DNA of 10,489 nt from Candidatus Stahliibacteriota bacterium (GCA_030627085.1 DAOUSS010000034.1:1-10489); one strand, 5' to 3'. Shown: positions 1-6,804, counted from the first letter of the stretch. Made by a program: numbers and translations. The notes: generated from the letters alone by a model not told the origin.

Positions 1-448
1 CGTGTATTTTTTTATTCATACCTCTTAATTTAACCTCATCCCCTATTGTAATAATCATTACTGACTTGTTGTCGAAATAATATCGTTCTGTCATTATGGC
101 ATCCATATATGCATATGCATATAGTAGACTTGTTCCGATCCCCCCTGCAGCAAATTCTGCCCCATAAATCCCTGCTTTCTTCCATCCTGAGGTATTATTA
201 CCTCCATTAGTTTCCAAACTCTGCAAAGATAAATTGCTGGCATAAAGATAATTATCCGCATTTATTTGTAGATACTGCGGTCCTATGGCACTATGAGAAA
301 GAATATCCCCATTTCCAATCCGTCCCGAAATCAGAAAGGAATGCTTCACAAACACATCACGGGTAGAAGAAGCCTCTAAACCAGCAATTCCGCCAAGCAA
401 CAAGTCAATAGTAACAATTAGCCTCAGGAAACTTCCCTTTATATGCAT
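1..448 (-). CDS. Exported protein of unknown function, N-terminal part (runs off the left edge)
   Basis: An open frame of 149 codons reads leftward from ATG at 448 with no stop before the window edge, so only the N-terminus is present. A purine-rich AAGGA lies 4 nt before the ATG. Residues 1-26 look like a signal peptide: K4 and R9 are followed by a hydrophobic run (L10-L24, interrupted by D15), with possible cleavage after A26. The exported part begins SSTRD. Residues 96-118 are Gly/Ala-rich and hydrophobic (GAEFAAGGIG, then AYAYM), which suggests a second membrane-interacting segment. The stretch after it (residues 120-149) is polar and beta-like. I do not recognise a family. Similar signal peptide plus Gly/Ala-rich segments occur in envelope proteins of poorly characterised bacteria, but that is a resemblance only. 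It lies downstream of dnaX-ybaB on the same strand but has its own strong promoter, so it is probably a separate transcription unit. Confidence 0.7.
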   Translation of the reverse strand, partial: MHIKGSFLRLIVTIDLLLGGIAGLEASSTRDVFVKHSFLISGRIGNGDILSHSAIGPQYLQINADNYLYASNLSLQSLETNGGNNTSGWKKAGIYGAEFAAGGIGTSLLYAYAYMDAIMTERYYFDNKSVMIITIGDEVKLRGMNKKIH

Positions 449-468
449 AATTCCTTCTTTTTGTTTAA

Positions 469-497
469 TATTTAAGGTTAAGAGAATATAGGGTCAA
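469..497 (-). promoter_or_regulatory. Possible proximal promoter P2 of the exported-protein gene
   Basis: On the minus strand TTGACC (492-497) and TAAATA (469-474) are separated by 17 bp. The predicted transcription start near 462 would leave a leader of about 13 nt before the ATG at 448. The -10 is only a partial match, so this is a weaker candidate than the promoter at 567-595. Confidence 0.35.
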
Positions 498-566
498 ATC
501 TTGACATTAGAACTCTCTCTTGTAGTAGTCTTATAACCTGCCGTTTCCTCTAATATTCTACTATAT

Positions 567-595
567 ATTATATCCTAGAATCGTTCAGTTGTCAA
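567..595 (-). promoter_or_regulatory. Consensus sigma70-type promoter P1 of the exported-protein gene
   Basis: On the minus strand a perfect TTGACA (590-595) and a perfect TATAAT (567-572) are separated by exactly 17 bp. Transcription should start near 560, which gives a leader of about 110 nt before the ATG at 448. The promoter lies within 40 bp of the end of ybaB, so the downstream gene is uncoupled from dnaX-ybaB. I see no rho-independent terminator between ybaB and this promoter. Confidence 0.8.
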
Positions 596-631
596 GAGAG
601 AACCTTATCTTACAAAGGGCAGGGTCGAGGG

Positions 632-940
632 TCAGGTTAAACCGAGATCCACACCGCCTGTTACCTCTTTTACCTTTTCCTGGGCAATCTCTTGTGCCTT
701 TTTCCTTGCCTCATTTACTGCAGAAAGAATGAGGTCCTCAAGAAGTGACTTATCTTTCATATTTATAAGTTCAGGGGCTATCTCCACCTTGACTATTTCC
801 TGATTACCATTTACAATAACCTTTACCAGCCCACCACCAGACGATATTTGCGCGGTTTCCTTTTTCAAGTCATCCTGTATCCGAGCAATAGCTCCCTGTA
901 TCTCCTGAAAACTTTTCAGGAGTCCCAAAAGATTTTTCAT
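632..940 (-). CDS. ybaB: YbaB/EbfC family nucleoid-associated DNA-binding protein
   Basis: This 102-residue protein matches the YbaB/EbfC family in length and layout: a first helix (residues 1-30), the central GGGLVKVIVNG strand pair (residues 35-45), the EIAPELI segment (about 53-59), and a long charged second helix (about 64-93). Family members are small homodimeric proteins that bind DNA and are thought to organise the nucleoid or regulate expression. The start is well fixed: GGAGG lies across the last codons of dnaX, and only 2 nt separate the dnaX stop from this ATG. The order dnaX-ybaB is a widely conserved bacterial pair, usually followed by recR. Here recR is not next; an exported protein gene follows instead. 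Expression is expected from the dnaX promoter, possibly with translational coupling to dnaX. Confidence 0.93.
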   Translation of the reverse strand: MKNLLGLLKSFQEIQGAIARIQDDLKKETAQISSGGGLVKVIVNGNQEIVKVEIAPELINMKDKSLLEDLILSAVNEARKKAQEIAQEKVKEVTGGVDLGLT

Positions 941-942
941 AG

Positions 943-2466
943 TTATCCTCCTCTGGAGACAACTTCAGCAGAAAAAAACCTCAATGTCTTCTTCAGTATG
1001 GCACTTTCTTTTTCTATATCCTTTGCTTTGCCTTTTTTGAATACAATCTTCAAATCTCTACCTATAATCTTGCTCAGATGCTTTTCTACCAGCTTTTTCT
1101 TTTCGTTTATAGCATCACGGTGAAAGTCATTTGGAAACTCAACAACAATTCTATTTTTGTCAAGTTCAACCGGGTTACCAAGCGCTATAATAGAGGCAAT
1201 GGTTTTGCTTTCTTTCTCCATGGTCCCTGCAACCTGTTCCCATATCTCTTGCATTTTAGTCTTTGGTGTTGTGCCGTATGCGGTAATTTCATCTGTTCTA
1301 TAGCTTTCTTTTGCCTCGGATACTGCTGGAGACTCTTCAGCAGTCACGTAGGGTGTTGCCTCCAGACTCTCTATTATCTTCTCTATTGGCACCGTCTTGA
1401 AGGCAGATAATCTTGTCATTGTTTCCAACAGGTATATATCAGGATTTTCAGAATAGCGCATCTCTCGTCTTGTTTCTAAAAGAAATCTCATTATTCTCAA
1501 AATAACATTGGGCGATTGCTGGAGGCCTGTGGTTATGTATTTCCTTCTTTCTTCCGGCGAGAGGGATATATTTACATCGGTATTGACTAAAAGCACAAGG
1601 CGAAGATGCTCAAGAAATCCTGTGAGTATTTCTTCTGCACTTATTCCGGATTCGATCATCTGCTGTATAAGGGAGAGAAGTTCCTTTGTGTTTCCTTTAG
1701 CTATGTAGGATTGTATGTTAAAAAATACATCTTCACTGGGCAATCCAAGCACATTTCTTACATCTTCTTCTCTGATAAGAGAATCTGAATACGCTACCAA
1801 TTGGTCTAACATACCTTCGGCATCTCTTAAAGCCCCGTCTGCCTTTCTGGCAATGAGTTTGATAGCATTTTCTTCTATCTTTATCTTCTCTTTTTCTATT
1901 ATAACCTTTAACGTACTGAGGGTATCTTCAAACCCAATTCTTCTGAAGTTGAACCTTTGACATCTTGATAATATTGTTTGAGGTAATTTCTGTGGTTGCG
2001 TCGTAGCAAATATAAATATAATATGAGATGGAGGTTCCTCAAGAATCTTAAGAAGGGCATTGAAAGCCGGATCAGTTAACATATGGACTTCATCTATAAT
2101 ATATACCTTGTATTTTGAAGAACTCGGGACATATCTTGCGTTTTCTCTCAGGTTTCGTATCTCGTCTATTCCTCTGTTGCTTGCTCCATCTATCTCTATC
2201 ACATCAACAGAACTTCCTTGTGTGATTTCTTTGCAGTGTACGCATTCGTTGCAGGGAATGGGTGTGGGGCCGTTATCGCAGTTCAACGCCTTTGCAAGTA
2301 TACGAGCGGTTGTTGTTTTTCCAACTCCTCTTGGTCCTGCGAAGAGATAGGCATGTGCTATTCTGCCGTGTGAGATTGCGTTCTTAAGGGTGGTAGTGCA
2401 GTGTTTCTGCCCTATAACCTCGTCAAAATTTCTTGGTCTGTATTTGCGGGCGAATACTGTATACAT
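943..2466 (-). CDS. dnaX: DNA polymerase III clamp-loader subunit tau/gamma
   Basis: DnaX is the ATPase core of the clamp loader that opens the beta sliding clamp onto primed DNA. The 507-residue product has the expected order: Walker A GPRGVGKTT (44-52); a four-cysteine zinc module (C63, C72, C75, C78); Walker B with DEVH (125-128); sensor 1 followed by the arginine-finger SRC motif (167-169); and a sensor 2 region GALRDAEGMLDQ (211-222, R214). The collar helices follow to about residue 360. A low-complexity linker then leads to a small C-terminal domain (about 415-490, EFPNDFHRD...) of the type often found at the end of bacterial DnaX. The protein is shorter than E. coli tau (643 residues) but normal for many bacteria. 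I saw no canonical slippery heptamer for a gamma form. The nearest Shine-Dalgarno-like AAAAGGA (2480-2486) is 13 nt from the ATG, which is longer than usual. The promoter is at 2578-2606. Confidence 0.97.
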   Translation of the reverse strand: MYTVFARKYRPRNFDEVIGQKHCTTTLKNAISHGRIAHAYLFAGPRGVGKTTTARILAKALNCDNGPTPIPCNECVHCKEITQGSSVDVIEIDGASNRGIDEIRNLRENARYVPSSSKYKVYIIDEVHMLTDPAFNALLKILEEPPSHIIFIFATTQPQKLPQTILSRCQRFNFRRIGFEDTLSTLKVIIEKEKIKIEENAIKLIARKADGALRDAEGMLDQLVAYSDSLIREEDVRNVLGLPSEDVFFNIQSYIAKGNTKELLSLIQQMIESGISAEEILTGFLEHLRLVLLVNTDVNISLSPEERRKYITTGLQQSPNVILRIMRFLLETRREMRYSENPDIYLLETMTRLSAFKTVPIEKIIESLEATPYVTAEESPAVSEAKESYRTDEITAYGTTPKTKMQEIWEQVAGTMEKESKTIASIIALGNPVELDKNRIVVEFPNDFHRDAINEKKKLVEKHLSKIIGRDLKIVFKKGKAKDIEKESAILKKTLRFFSAEVVSRGG

Positions 2467-2577
2467 TGAAGAAAATAGGTCCTTTTGGGGAGGTCAAAGA
2501 GAGGAAAAATCTTGTTTAATTTTAAAAAGTTAAAATAAGCGACGGTAATGCAAGAGATTTTTGGGTTTAGTGACCAC

Positions 2578-2606
2578 ATTATAACATAAAAATATTAATT
2601 TGTCAA
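2578..2606 (-). promoter_or_regulatory. Consensus sigma70-type promoter of dnaX-ybaB
   Basis: On the minus strand a perfect TTGACA (2601-2606) and a perfect TATAAT (2578-2583) lie 17 bp apart. Transcription should begin near 2571, giving a leader of about 105 nt before dnaX. The leader is A/T-rich and I see no convincing riboswitch or attenuator in it. Confidence 0.82.
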
Positions 2607-2647
2607 GGAAAAAATAAAAAATGTTCTTGGTTGGCTGATTTTTTTGC

Positions 2648-2676
2648 TTGACATTTTCTCTTTTTTGCTGTAAAAT
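2648..2676 (+). promoter_or_regulatory. Divergent sigma70-type promoter reading toward the nucleotidyltransferase remnant and nfo
   Basis: TTGACA (2648-2653) and TAAAAT (2671-2676) are separated by 17 bp on the plus strand. A second possible -10, TG-C-TATAGT (2683-2691), lies just downstream. A strong ribosome binding site (GGAGG, 2704-2708) and an ATG (2713) follow. Since the gene it served is broken, its present job may be to transcribe nfo. The -35 is 41 bp from the -35 of the dnaX promoter on the other strand. Confidence 0.7.
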
Positions 2677-2712
2677 AAAATATGCTATAGTTTTTATTTA
2701 TATGGAGGTAAT

Positions 2713-2932
2713 ATGGAATTTATAAACTTAGACAAGTTAAACGTGGATGTTAAAAAGAAGTTAAAGCCATACTATAATAGTGTCTTAACAGAGCTTATTG
2801 ACAATGTAAAGTCCATAGTGGTATATGGAAGTGCATCTTCAAGGGAATAATAAGATTACGAGGAGAGACTCCTCCTTTCAAGCATATCTTGACACACTAT
2901 CAGCTCTGGCGAGTTATGTAGATAGAATGTAA
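2713..2932 (+). pseudogene. Decayed nucleotidyltransferase gene (N-terminal piece plus out-of-frame C-terminal piece)
   Basis: A strong promoter and GGAGG site precede a 45-codon frame (2713-2850) beginning MEFINLDKLN and ending VVYGSASSRE, then stop. The VVYGSASSRE segment resembles the start of the active-site GS motif of minimal nucleotidyltransferases of the pol-beta superfamily, which would normally continue into the catalytic Asp pair. Here the frame ends before any catalytic aspartate. From about 2846 a different frame (+1) runs to TAA at 2930-2932 and ends AYLDTLSALASYVDRM, which looks like the closing helix of such a protein. A short hairpin (GAGGAG-AGA-CTCCTC, 2860-2874) sits at the junction. 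I infer a large internal deletion with frame loss. The remnant ends 12 nt before nfo, so the original gene was probably cotranscribed with nfo. A functional 45-residue peptide is possible but less likely. Confidence 0.6.
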
Positions 2933-2944
2933 AAGCGTATACTT

Positions 2945-3787
2945 ATGAAATTTGGTTTCCATATATCAATATCCGGTGGCTTTGGGAGAGTTGTCGAAAG
3001 AGCAAAAATAAGAGGGTGTGACACTATACAGTTATTCTCACGCAATCCCAGAGGATGGCGGTATTCTCCATTAAAAGAAGAAGAAATAGAGAAATTCAAG
3101 CAAAACAGAAAGACTTGCGGCATAGATCCTGTATTCACACATCTTCCTTATCTGCCCAACCTTGCCTCTCCGAAGTCTGACCTCTTGAGGATTTCTATAT
3201 TTACATTGGAAGAAGAACTACGTAGAGCGAAGATTCTTGGTGCAGATTTTGTTGTGGCACATATGGGTGCAAAGCTTGATTCACCACTTGAAAAGGCCAT
3301 ATCAAGGATAAGTGATTCAATAAATACCGCATTTGGGAATGTAAAAAATAATGTAATTCTGTTACTTGAAAATACGGCAGGTGAAGGCTCTGAGGTGGGC
3401 GATAGATTTTCTGTGATTAGAGGTGTTATTGATAGGATCGACGATAAGGGGAGAGTTGGTATGTGTCTGGATACCGCACACGCATTCGAAGCAGGATATG
3501 ATTTGTCGACGGAAAAGGGTGTTAGTGATACTTTGAAAGAATTTGATGATACAATAGGATTGAAGATACTTTATCTTCTCCACTTGAATGATTCAAAGAC
3601 CCCACTTGGGTCACATCGTGATCTTCACTGGCATATAGGAGAAGGATACATTGGACTTGAGGGTTTTAGAAATATTGTAAATTGTCCTCTTCTATCACAT
3701 CTGCCGTGTATAATGGAAACGCCAAGAAAGAACGAAGAAGACGACATAAAAAATATGAAAACGGTAAGGGGGCTGATAACCAAATAA
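2945..3787 (+). CDS. nfo: Endonuclease IV (AP endonuclease)
   Basis: Endonuclease IV is a TIM-barrel, zinc-dependent enzyme that cuts DNA 5' to abasic sites in base-excision repair and also removes blocked 3' ends. All nine zinc ligands of the E. coli enzyme are present, each displaced by three residues: H66, H106, E142, D176, H179, H213, D226, H228 and E258. Family signatures are clear: GFHISISGG (4-12), QLFSRNPRGW (29-38), LDTAHAFEAGYD (175-186), LHLNDSK (212-218) and METPR (257-261). At 280 residues it is full length. The start is the only one that fits the family N-terminus (MKFGFHIS), but I see no Shine-Dalgarno sequence before it. It follows the nucleotidyltransferase remnant by 12 nt and is probably read from the promoter at 2648-2676. 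Nothing in the sequence suggests damage-inducible control. Confidence 0.97.
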   Translation: MKFGFHISISGGFGRVVERAKIRGCDTIQLFSRNPRGWRYSPLKEEEIEKFKQNRKTCGIDPVFTHLPYLPNLASPKSDLLRISIFTLEEELRRAKILGADFVVAHMGAKLDSPLEKAISRISDSINTAFGNVKNNVILLLENTAGEGSEVGDRFSVIRGVIDRIDDKGRVGMCLDTAHAFEAGYDLSTEKGVSDTLKEFDDTIGLKILYLLHLNDSKTPLGSHRDLHWHIGEGYIGLEGFRNIVNCPLLSHLPCIMETPRKNEEDDIKNMKTVRGLITK

Positions 3788-3886
3788 GTTCAAAATCAAC
3801 AATTTTATAGGGCAAGAATCCAGAGACAAAAACCATAACTTAGATATTATCAAAAGGACAAAATCAGAATTATAACATAGTAATGT

Positions 3887-4807
3887 ATGAGAACCACAGA
3901 TTACTGGCAATTGAGGGAAGAAATAAAGAAGGGAGATATAAAGAACAGTTATCTCCTTGCTGGTGAAAATGATTTTATCAAAGAAGAGATTATAGATCTT
4001 CTTGAAACAAGTCTTGTAGAGAAAAAATCAAGGGCGTTTGATGAAACGAAATTTTATGGGGACGAACTGCCAGACGGTATCTACCGGCATATATGTTCAC
4101 CCCCCGTTGCCTCAAAGAGACATCTTTCTGTGATTTTTGGTATTGACCGAATCAAAAAAGGCAACGAACAGATAAAGAGGGTAGTAGAATCATCATCCCC
4201 GTTTCTGTGTATCGTCTTAACAGCCGGTAAAATAGACAAAAAGAAAGAAAACAAGTTTATCAAATGGGTTTTAGATAATGTATATACACTTGTATGTAAA
4301 AAATTTTCAGAGGATGAAGTAAAGAAATGGATTTTGGAAACTGTGAAGAGTAAAGGAGCGGATATATCTCGAGATGCCATTTGTCTCCTCTGGGACTTCA
4401 TCGGTGATGATATGCTCTCACTGCATTCGGAGATTGAGAAACTTTTGACATTCAAGCCCAAAGGAGCGATTGAGACGAAAGATATTAAAGCGATTGTTGG
4501 AGAAGACAGGATATTGTCAATATACACACTTGAACAAGCAATCTACGAAAGTGACCTTCGCAAAGGAATGAAGGCACTGGAAAACCTTTTTATGTGGGGA
4601 GAGAAGCCTACAGTCATAGTTTACAGGTTGAGGATATGGCTCTCGTCGTCTCTCTCGGGCAAGGGCTGGAAAAATAGTCTTGGTTTTGATGATGCTGCGA
4701 TGGCAATATCCATGCTAATGGAAACAGAACTGTCTATAAAACGCGGAGAAATGGATGGCAGATTTGCGGTAGAAGAACTGGTATATAAGTTAATAAATAG
4801 AAGGTAG
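3887..4807 (+). CDS. holA: DNA polymerase III clamp-loader subunit delta
   Basis: HolA (delta) is the clamp-opening wrench of the DnaX complex and binds the beta ring directly. The 306-residue product has the HolA pattern: SYLLAGENDFIKEE (21-34, in place of a functional Walker A), FDETKFYGDE (51-60), the P-x-x-SKRHLSVI strand (73-83), a lid region around 130-200, and a helical collar domain at the C-terminus (about 205-306). It has no catalytic ATPase motifs, as expected for delta. An in-frame stop at 3881-3883 fixes the start no earlier than ATG 3887. No Shine-Dalgarno sequence precedes it (the nearest AAGGA is about 30 nt upstream), so initiation may be leaderless or SD-independent. It lies 99 nt after nfo, and dnaX is 1.4 kb away on the opposite strand. 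Two clamp-loader subunits are therefore neighbours but in divergent units. Confidence 0.93.
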   Translation: MRTTDYWQLREEIKKGDIKNSYLLAGENDFIKEEIIDLLETSLVEKKSRAFDETKFYGDELPDGIYRHICSPPVASKRHLSVIFGIDRIKKGNEQIKRVVESSSPFLCIVLTAGKIDKKKENKFIKWVLDNVYTLVCKKFSEDEVKKWILETVKSKGADISRDAICLLWDFIGDDMLSLHSEIEKLLTFKPKGAIETKDIKAIVGEDRILSIYTLEQAIYESDLRKGMKALENLFMWGEKPTVIVYRLRIWLSSSLSGKGWKNSLGFDDAAMAISMLMETELSIKRGEMDGRFAVEELVYKLINRR

Positions 4808-4810
4808 ACT

Positions 4811-4826
4811 CCTGGATCATACCAGG
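4811..4826 (+). other. Short hairpin just after holA
   Basis: CCTGG (4811-4815) and CCAGG (4822-4826) can pair across a 6-base loop, three bases after the holA stop codon. No T-run follows, so it is not a typical rho-independent terminator. Confidence 0.3.
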
Positions 4827-4839
4827 TGATTGTGGAGTA

Positions 4840-4895
4840 TTTGAAGGTTAGAGGTTTTGTGTTGGGCTTTGAAGGTTAGGATTTGTTTGGGATTT
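4840..4895 (+). repeat. Two degenerate 28-bp tandem units in a cytosine-poor spacer
   Basis: TTTGAAGGTTAG occurs at 4840-4851 and again at 4868-4879, a 28-bp period. The rest of each unit is related (G/T-rich, ending TTGGG or TTTGGG). Between 4831 and 4896 the plus strand contains only one C (4867). The block lies between holA and rtcB and has no open frame of interest. Confidence 0.6.
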
Positions 4896-4900
4896 ACTTG

Positions 4901-4916
4901 CCTGCCGGTGGGCAGG
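4901..4916 (+). repeat. GC-rich palindrome upstream of rtcB
   Basis: CCTGCC (4901-4906) and GGCAGG (4911-4916) form a perfect 6-bp inverted repeat with a GGTG loop. It stands out from the surrounding A/T- and G/T-rich DNA. I recall closely similar CCTGCCGGTRGGCAGG-like palindromes scattered in assemblies of several candidate phyla, but cannot check this here. It has no T-run, so a terminator role is doubtful; a dispersed repeat or a structured 5' leader of rtcB are the alternatives. Confidence 0.5.
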
Positions 4917-4962
4917 GTGCTTGGAAATTGAGATTTAGAGGAGATAAAGGGGGTATTTTTAT

Positions 4963-6384
4963 ATGGAATTCAAACAGCTTGATGACATAAGATGGATACT
5001 GGAAAAGACCGGCGATATGAGAGTGCCGGGGCTTATATATGCAGACAGGGAGCTTCTTCAGCATATTGAGAGAGAGAATGTAGCATCTCAGATAGCAAAT
5101 GTTGCACACCTGCCTGGTATTGTGGGTTATTCTCTTGGTATGCCCGATATACATTGGGGATATGGCTTTCCTATAGGAGGAGTTGCAGGAATAAGAACAA
5201 GCGATGGAGTAATATCCCCAGGTGGAGTTGGTTATGATATCAACTGTGGTGTGAGAATGCTACGGACGGGGGTTAGAGAAGATGAGGTGAGCCCCTATCT
5301 TGGGCAGCTTCTCGACGCCATATACAGTAATGTTCCCTGTGGAGTTGGGTCAAAGGGTAAACTCAGATTGACAAAGAGCAATCTCGAAGAGGTGCTTGTA
5401 AAAGGTGCGGGATGGATGGTAGACAATGGATTTGGTGAATCCCGTGATTTGCTTGTGTTAGAAGAAGAGGGAAGGATGAGTGGCGCTGATCCCTCAAAAA
5501 TAAGTAATAGGGCATTTGAGAGAGGCATGCCACAACTCGGCACATTGGGTGCAGGTAACCATTTTCTTGAAATTCAGGTGGTGGATAAGGTTTATATTCC
5601 TGGTATTGCAGAGATGTTTGGTCTTTTTGAGGGCGAAGTAACCTGTATGATTCACACCGGTTCAAGAGGATTCGGACATCAGGTTTGCGATGACTATCTG
5701 AGAGTATGTGAACACGCGGTAGAAAAATATCACATCTATCTCCCTGATAAAGAGCTATCCTGTGCCCCGATAGATTCAAAAGAGGGAAGAGATTATTTTG
5801 GTGCTATGGCATGTGCTGCAAACTTTGCCTGGGCAAACAGGCAGTGTATAACCCATTGGATAAGAGAGTCGTTTATCAGTGTATTCAGTAACGCAAGGTT
5901 GGAAATAATATATGATGTCGCCCATAACATAGCAAAAATTGAGAAACACATAGTTGATGGCAAGACCATGGAGCTCTGTGTACATCGCAAGGGAGCTACA
6001 AGGGCATTTCCAAAAGGACATCCACAGGTACCGAAAATTTATAGAGATGTTGGCCAGCCAGTTCTCATCCCTGGGGATATGGGAACTAACTCATATATAC
6101 TTATAGGAACCACTACAGCGATGAAAGAAACCTTTGGCTCAACCTGTCATGGTGCAGGCAGGAGACTGTCAAGACATAAGGCGATAAAGGCAGCAAGGGG
6201 TAGAAGCATTGATAGAGAACTCAGAAAGAAAGGTATACTGGTGCGCGCAAAATCATACAGAACACTTATGGAAGAAATGTCAGACGCATATAAGGATATT
6301 GATAAAGTAGTTTCGGTTGTGGAACGAGCCGGAATTTCAAAAAAGGTTGCCAAAATGAGACCCATAGGAGTTATAAAAGGGTGA
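4963..6384 (+). CDS. rtcB: RNA-splicing ligase RtcB (3'-phosphate/2',3'-cyclic phosphate RNA ligase)
   Basis: RtcB joins RNA ends carrying a 3'-phosphate or 2',3'-cyclic phosphate to a 5'-OH using GTP and Mn2+. In bacteria it is tied to RNA repair and recovery from ribotoxin damage. The 473-residue protein has the full active site: D92 and C95 (in SPGGVGYDINCG, 85-96), H200 (GAGNHFLE), H231 (IHTGSRG), H321 (DVAHNIAK) and the guanylated H396 in STCHGAGR. By comparison with the archaeal Pyrococcus enzyme (D95, C98, H203, H234, H329, H404) nothing essential is missing, and the length is almost the same (481 there). A good Shine-Dalgarno AAGGGGG (4947-4953) lies 9 nt before ATG 4963. Neither archease nor RtcA is encoded in the window, so it may act without archease or use one encoded elsewhere. 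It is the first gene of a compact plus-strand run, and only 3 nt separate it from the next gene. Confidence 0.97.
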   Translation: MEFKQLDDIRWILEKTGDMRVPGLIYADRELLQHIERENVASQIANVAHLPGIVGYSLGMPDIHWGYGFPIGGVAGIRTSDGVISPGGVGYDINCGVRMLRTGVREDEVSPYLGQLLDAIYSNVPCGVGSKGKLRLTKSNLEEVLVKGAGWMVDNGFGESRDLLVLEEEGRMSGADPSKISNRAFERGMPQLGTLGAGNHFLEIQVVDKVYIPGIAEMFGLFEGEVTCMIHTGSRGFGHQVCDDYLRVCEHAVEKYHIYLPDKELSCAPIDSKEGRDYFGAMACAANFAWANRQCITHWIRESFISVFSNARLEIIYDVAHNIAKIEKHIVDGKTMELCVHRKGATRAFPKGHPQVPKIYRDVGQPVLIPGDMGTNSYILIGTTTAMKETFGSTCHGAGRRLSRHKAIKAARGRSIDRELRKKGILVRAKSYRTLMEEMSDAYKDIDKVVSVVERAGISKKVAKMRPIGVIKG

Positions 6385-6387
6385 CTT

Positions 6388-6768
6388 ATGAATAAGAAAT
6401 TGACGACAAAGGAAGCGGTGATTGTGCTTGTAATATTTGGATTACTTGCTGTATTTGGAGTTATAAGATTCGGAATAACACAGGACAGGTACAAAATATA
6501 CATAGGAAATGTTGTGGTAAATAAGGTTGAGAATGTCTTGCTAAAATATCACAAAAAAAATGGTACATATTTAATGCTCCAAGATACACTTATAACAGAT
6601 TACAATGCTTTTAGGGAACTCTTTCCTTTGAAATTGCCGGTTGCAGATTTTCAACAATTTATTTACAGGGTGAGGGAGAAGGAGTACTACATAAGCGTCA
6701 TTACTAATAACAGAAAGAGGACTGATATAAAAAGAGTTAGTAAGCAGGGGTTCATTACAGATCCCTGA
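6388..6768 (+). CDS. Small membrane-anchored protein resembling a type IV pilin or pseudopilin
   Basis: This 126-residue protein has one hydrophobic helix near its N-terminus (about A10-I26) and a soluble C-terminal domain. The layout recalls type IV pilins and pseudopilins. A Glu (E9) sits directly before the hydrophobic run AVIVLVIFGLLAV. The helix continues as an amphipathic stretch ending VENVLLKYHKKNGTYL (about 47-62), much like the 'ALEKYYxxNGTYP' region of these proteins. A short beta-like tail follows (YYISVITNN). If E9 is the pilin E5, the residue at the prepilin cleavage site is K4 instead of the usual Gly, so processing is doubtful. It starts 3 nt after rtcB with a GGGTGA site overlapping the rtcB stop, implying coupling. 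No pilus assembly genes are nearby. The function is unknown; the pilin relation is an inference. Confidence 0.75.
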   Translation: MNKKLTTKEAVIVLVIFGLLAVFGVIRFGITQDRYKIYIGNVVVNKVENVLLKYHKKNGTYLMLQDTLITDYNAFRELFPLKLPVADFQQFIYRVREKEYYISVITNNRKRTDIKRVSKQGFITDP

Positions 6769-6804
6769 AGTAATATAACAGGATTGTTGATTGCAGGGTG
6801 TGTT

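Noticed and set aside
501..537. A plus-strand TTGACA (501-506) with TATAAC (532-537).
   Set aside because: The spacer is 25 bp, too long for a sigma70 promoter, and no plus-strand gene follows.
1020..1060. An AAAAAAG run near the 3' end of dnaX as a programmed frameshift site producing gamma.
   Set aside because: In the reading frame it is C-AAA-AAA-G, not the A-AAA-AAG heptamer, and it lies almost at the C-terminus, where a gamma form would make no sense.
848..2350. Several antisense open frames of 60-110 codons opposite dnaX and similar ones opposite holA, rtcB and rimO.
   Set aside because: They have no ribosome binding sites or recognisable motifs and are explained by the codon composition of the real genes on the other strand.
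2889..2911. TTGACA at 2889-2894 as the -35 of a private nfo promoter.
   Set aside because: The hexamer 17 bp downstream (AGTTAT) matches the -10 consensus poorly, and the TTGACA lies inside the former coding sequence, where it can occur by chance.
4840..4895. A possible CRISPR-like array from the 28-bp repeated units.
   Set aside because: There are only two degenerate, directly adjacent units with no spacers and no cas genes in the window.
6784..6804. An upstream TTG start for the MBL gene would give an N-terminus MLIAGCV, which looks like a lipobox.
   Set aside because: There is no charged n-region or room for a signal helix, the ribosome binding site fits ATG 6805, and the family begins at the FLGT strand.
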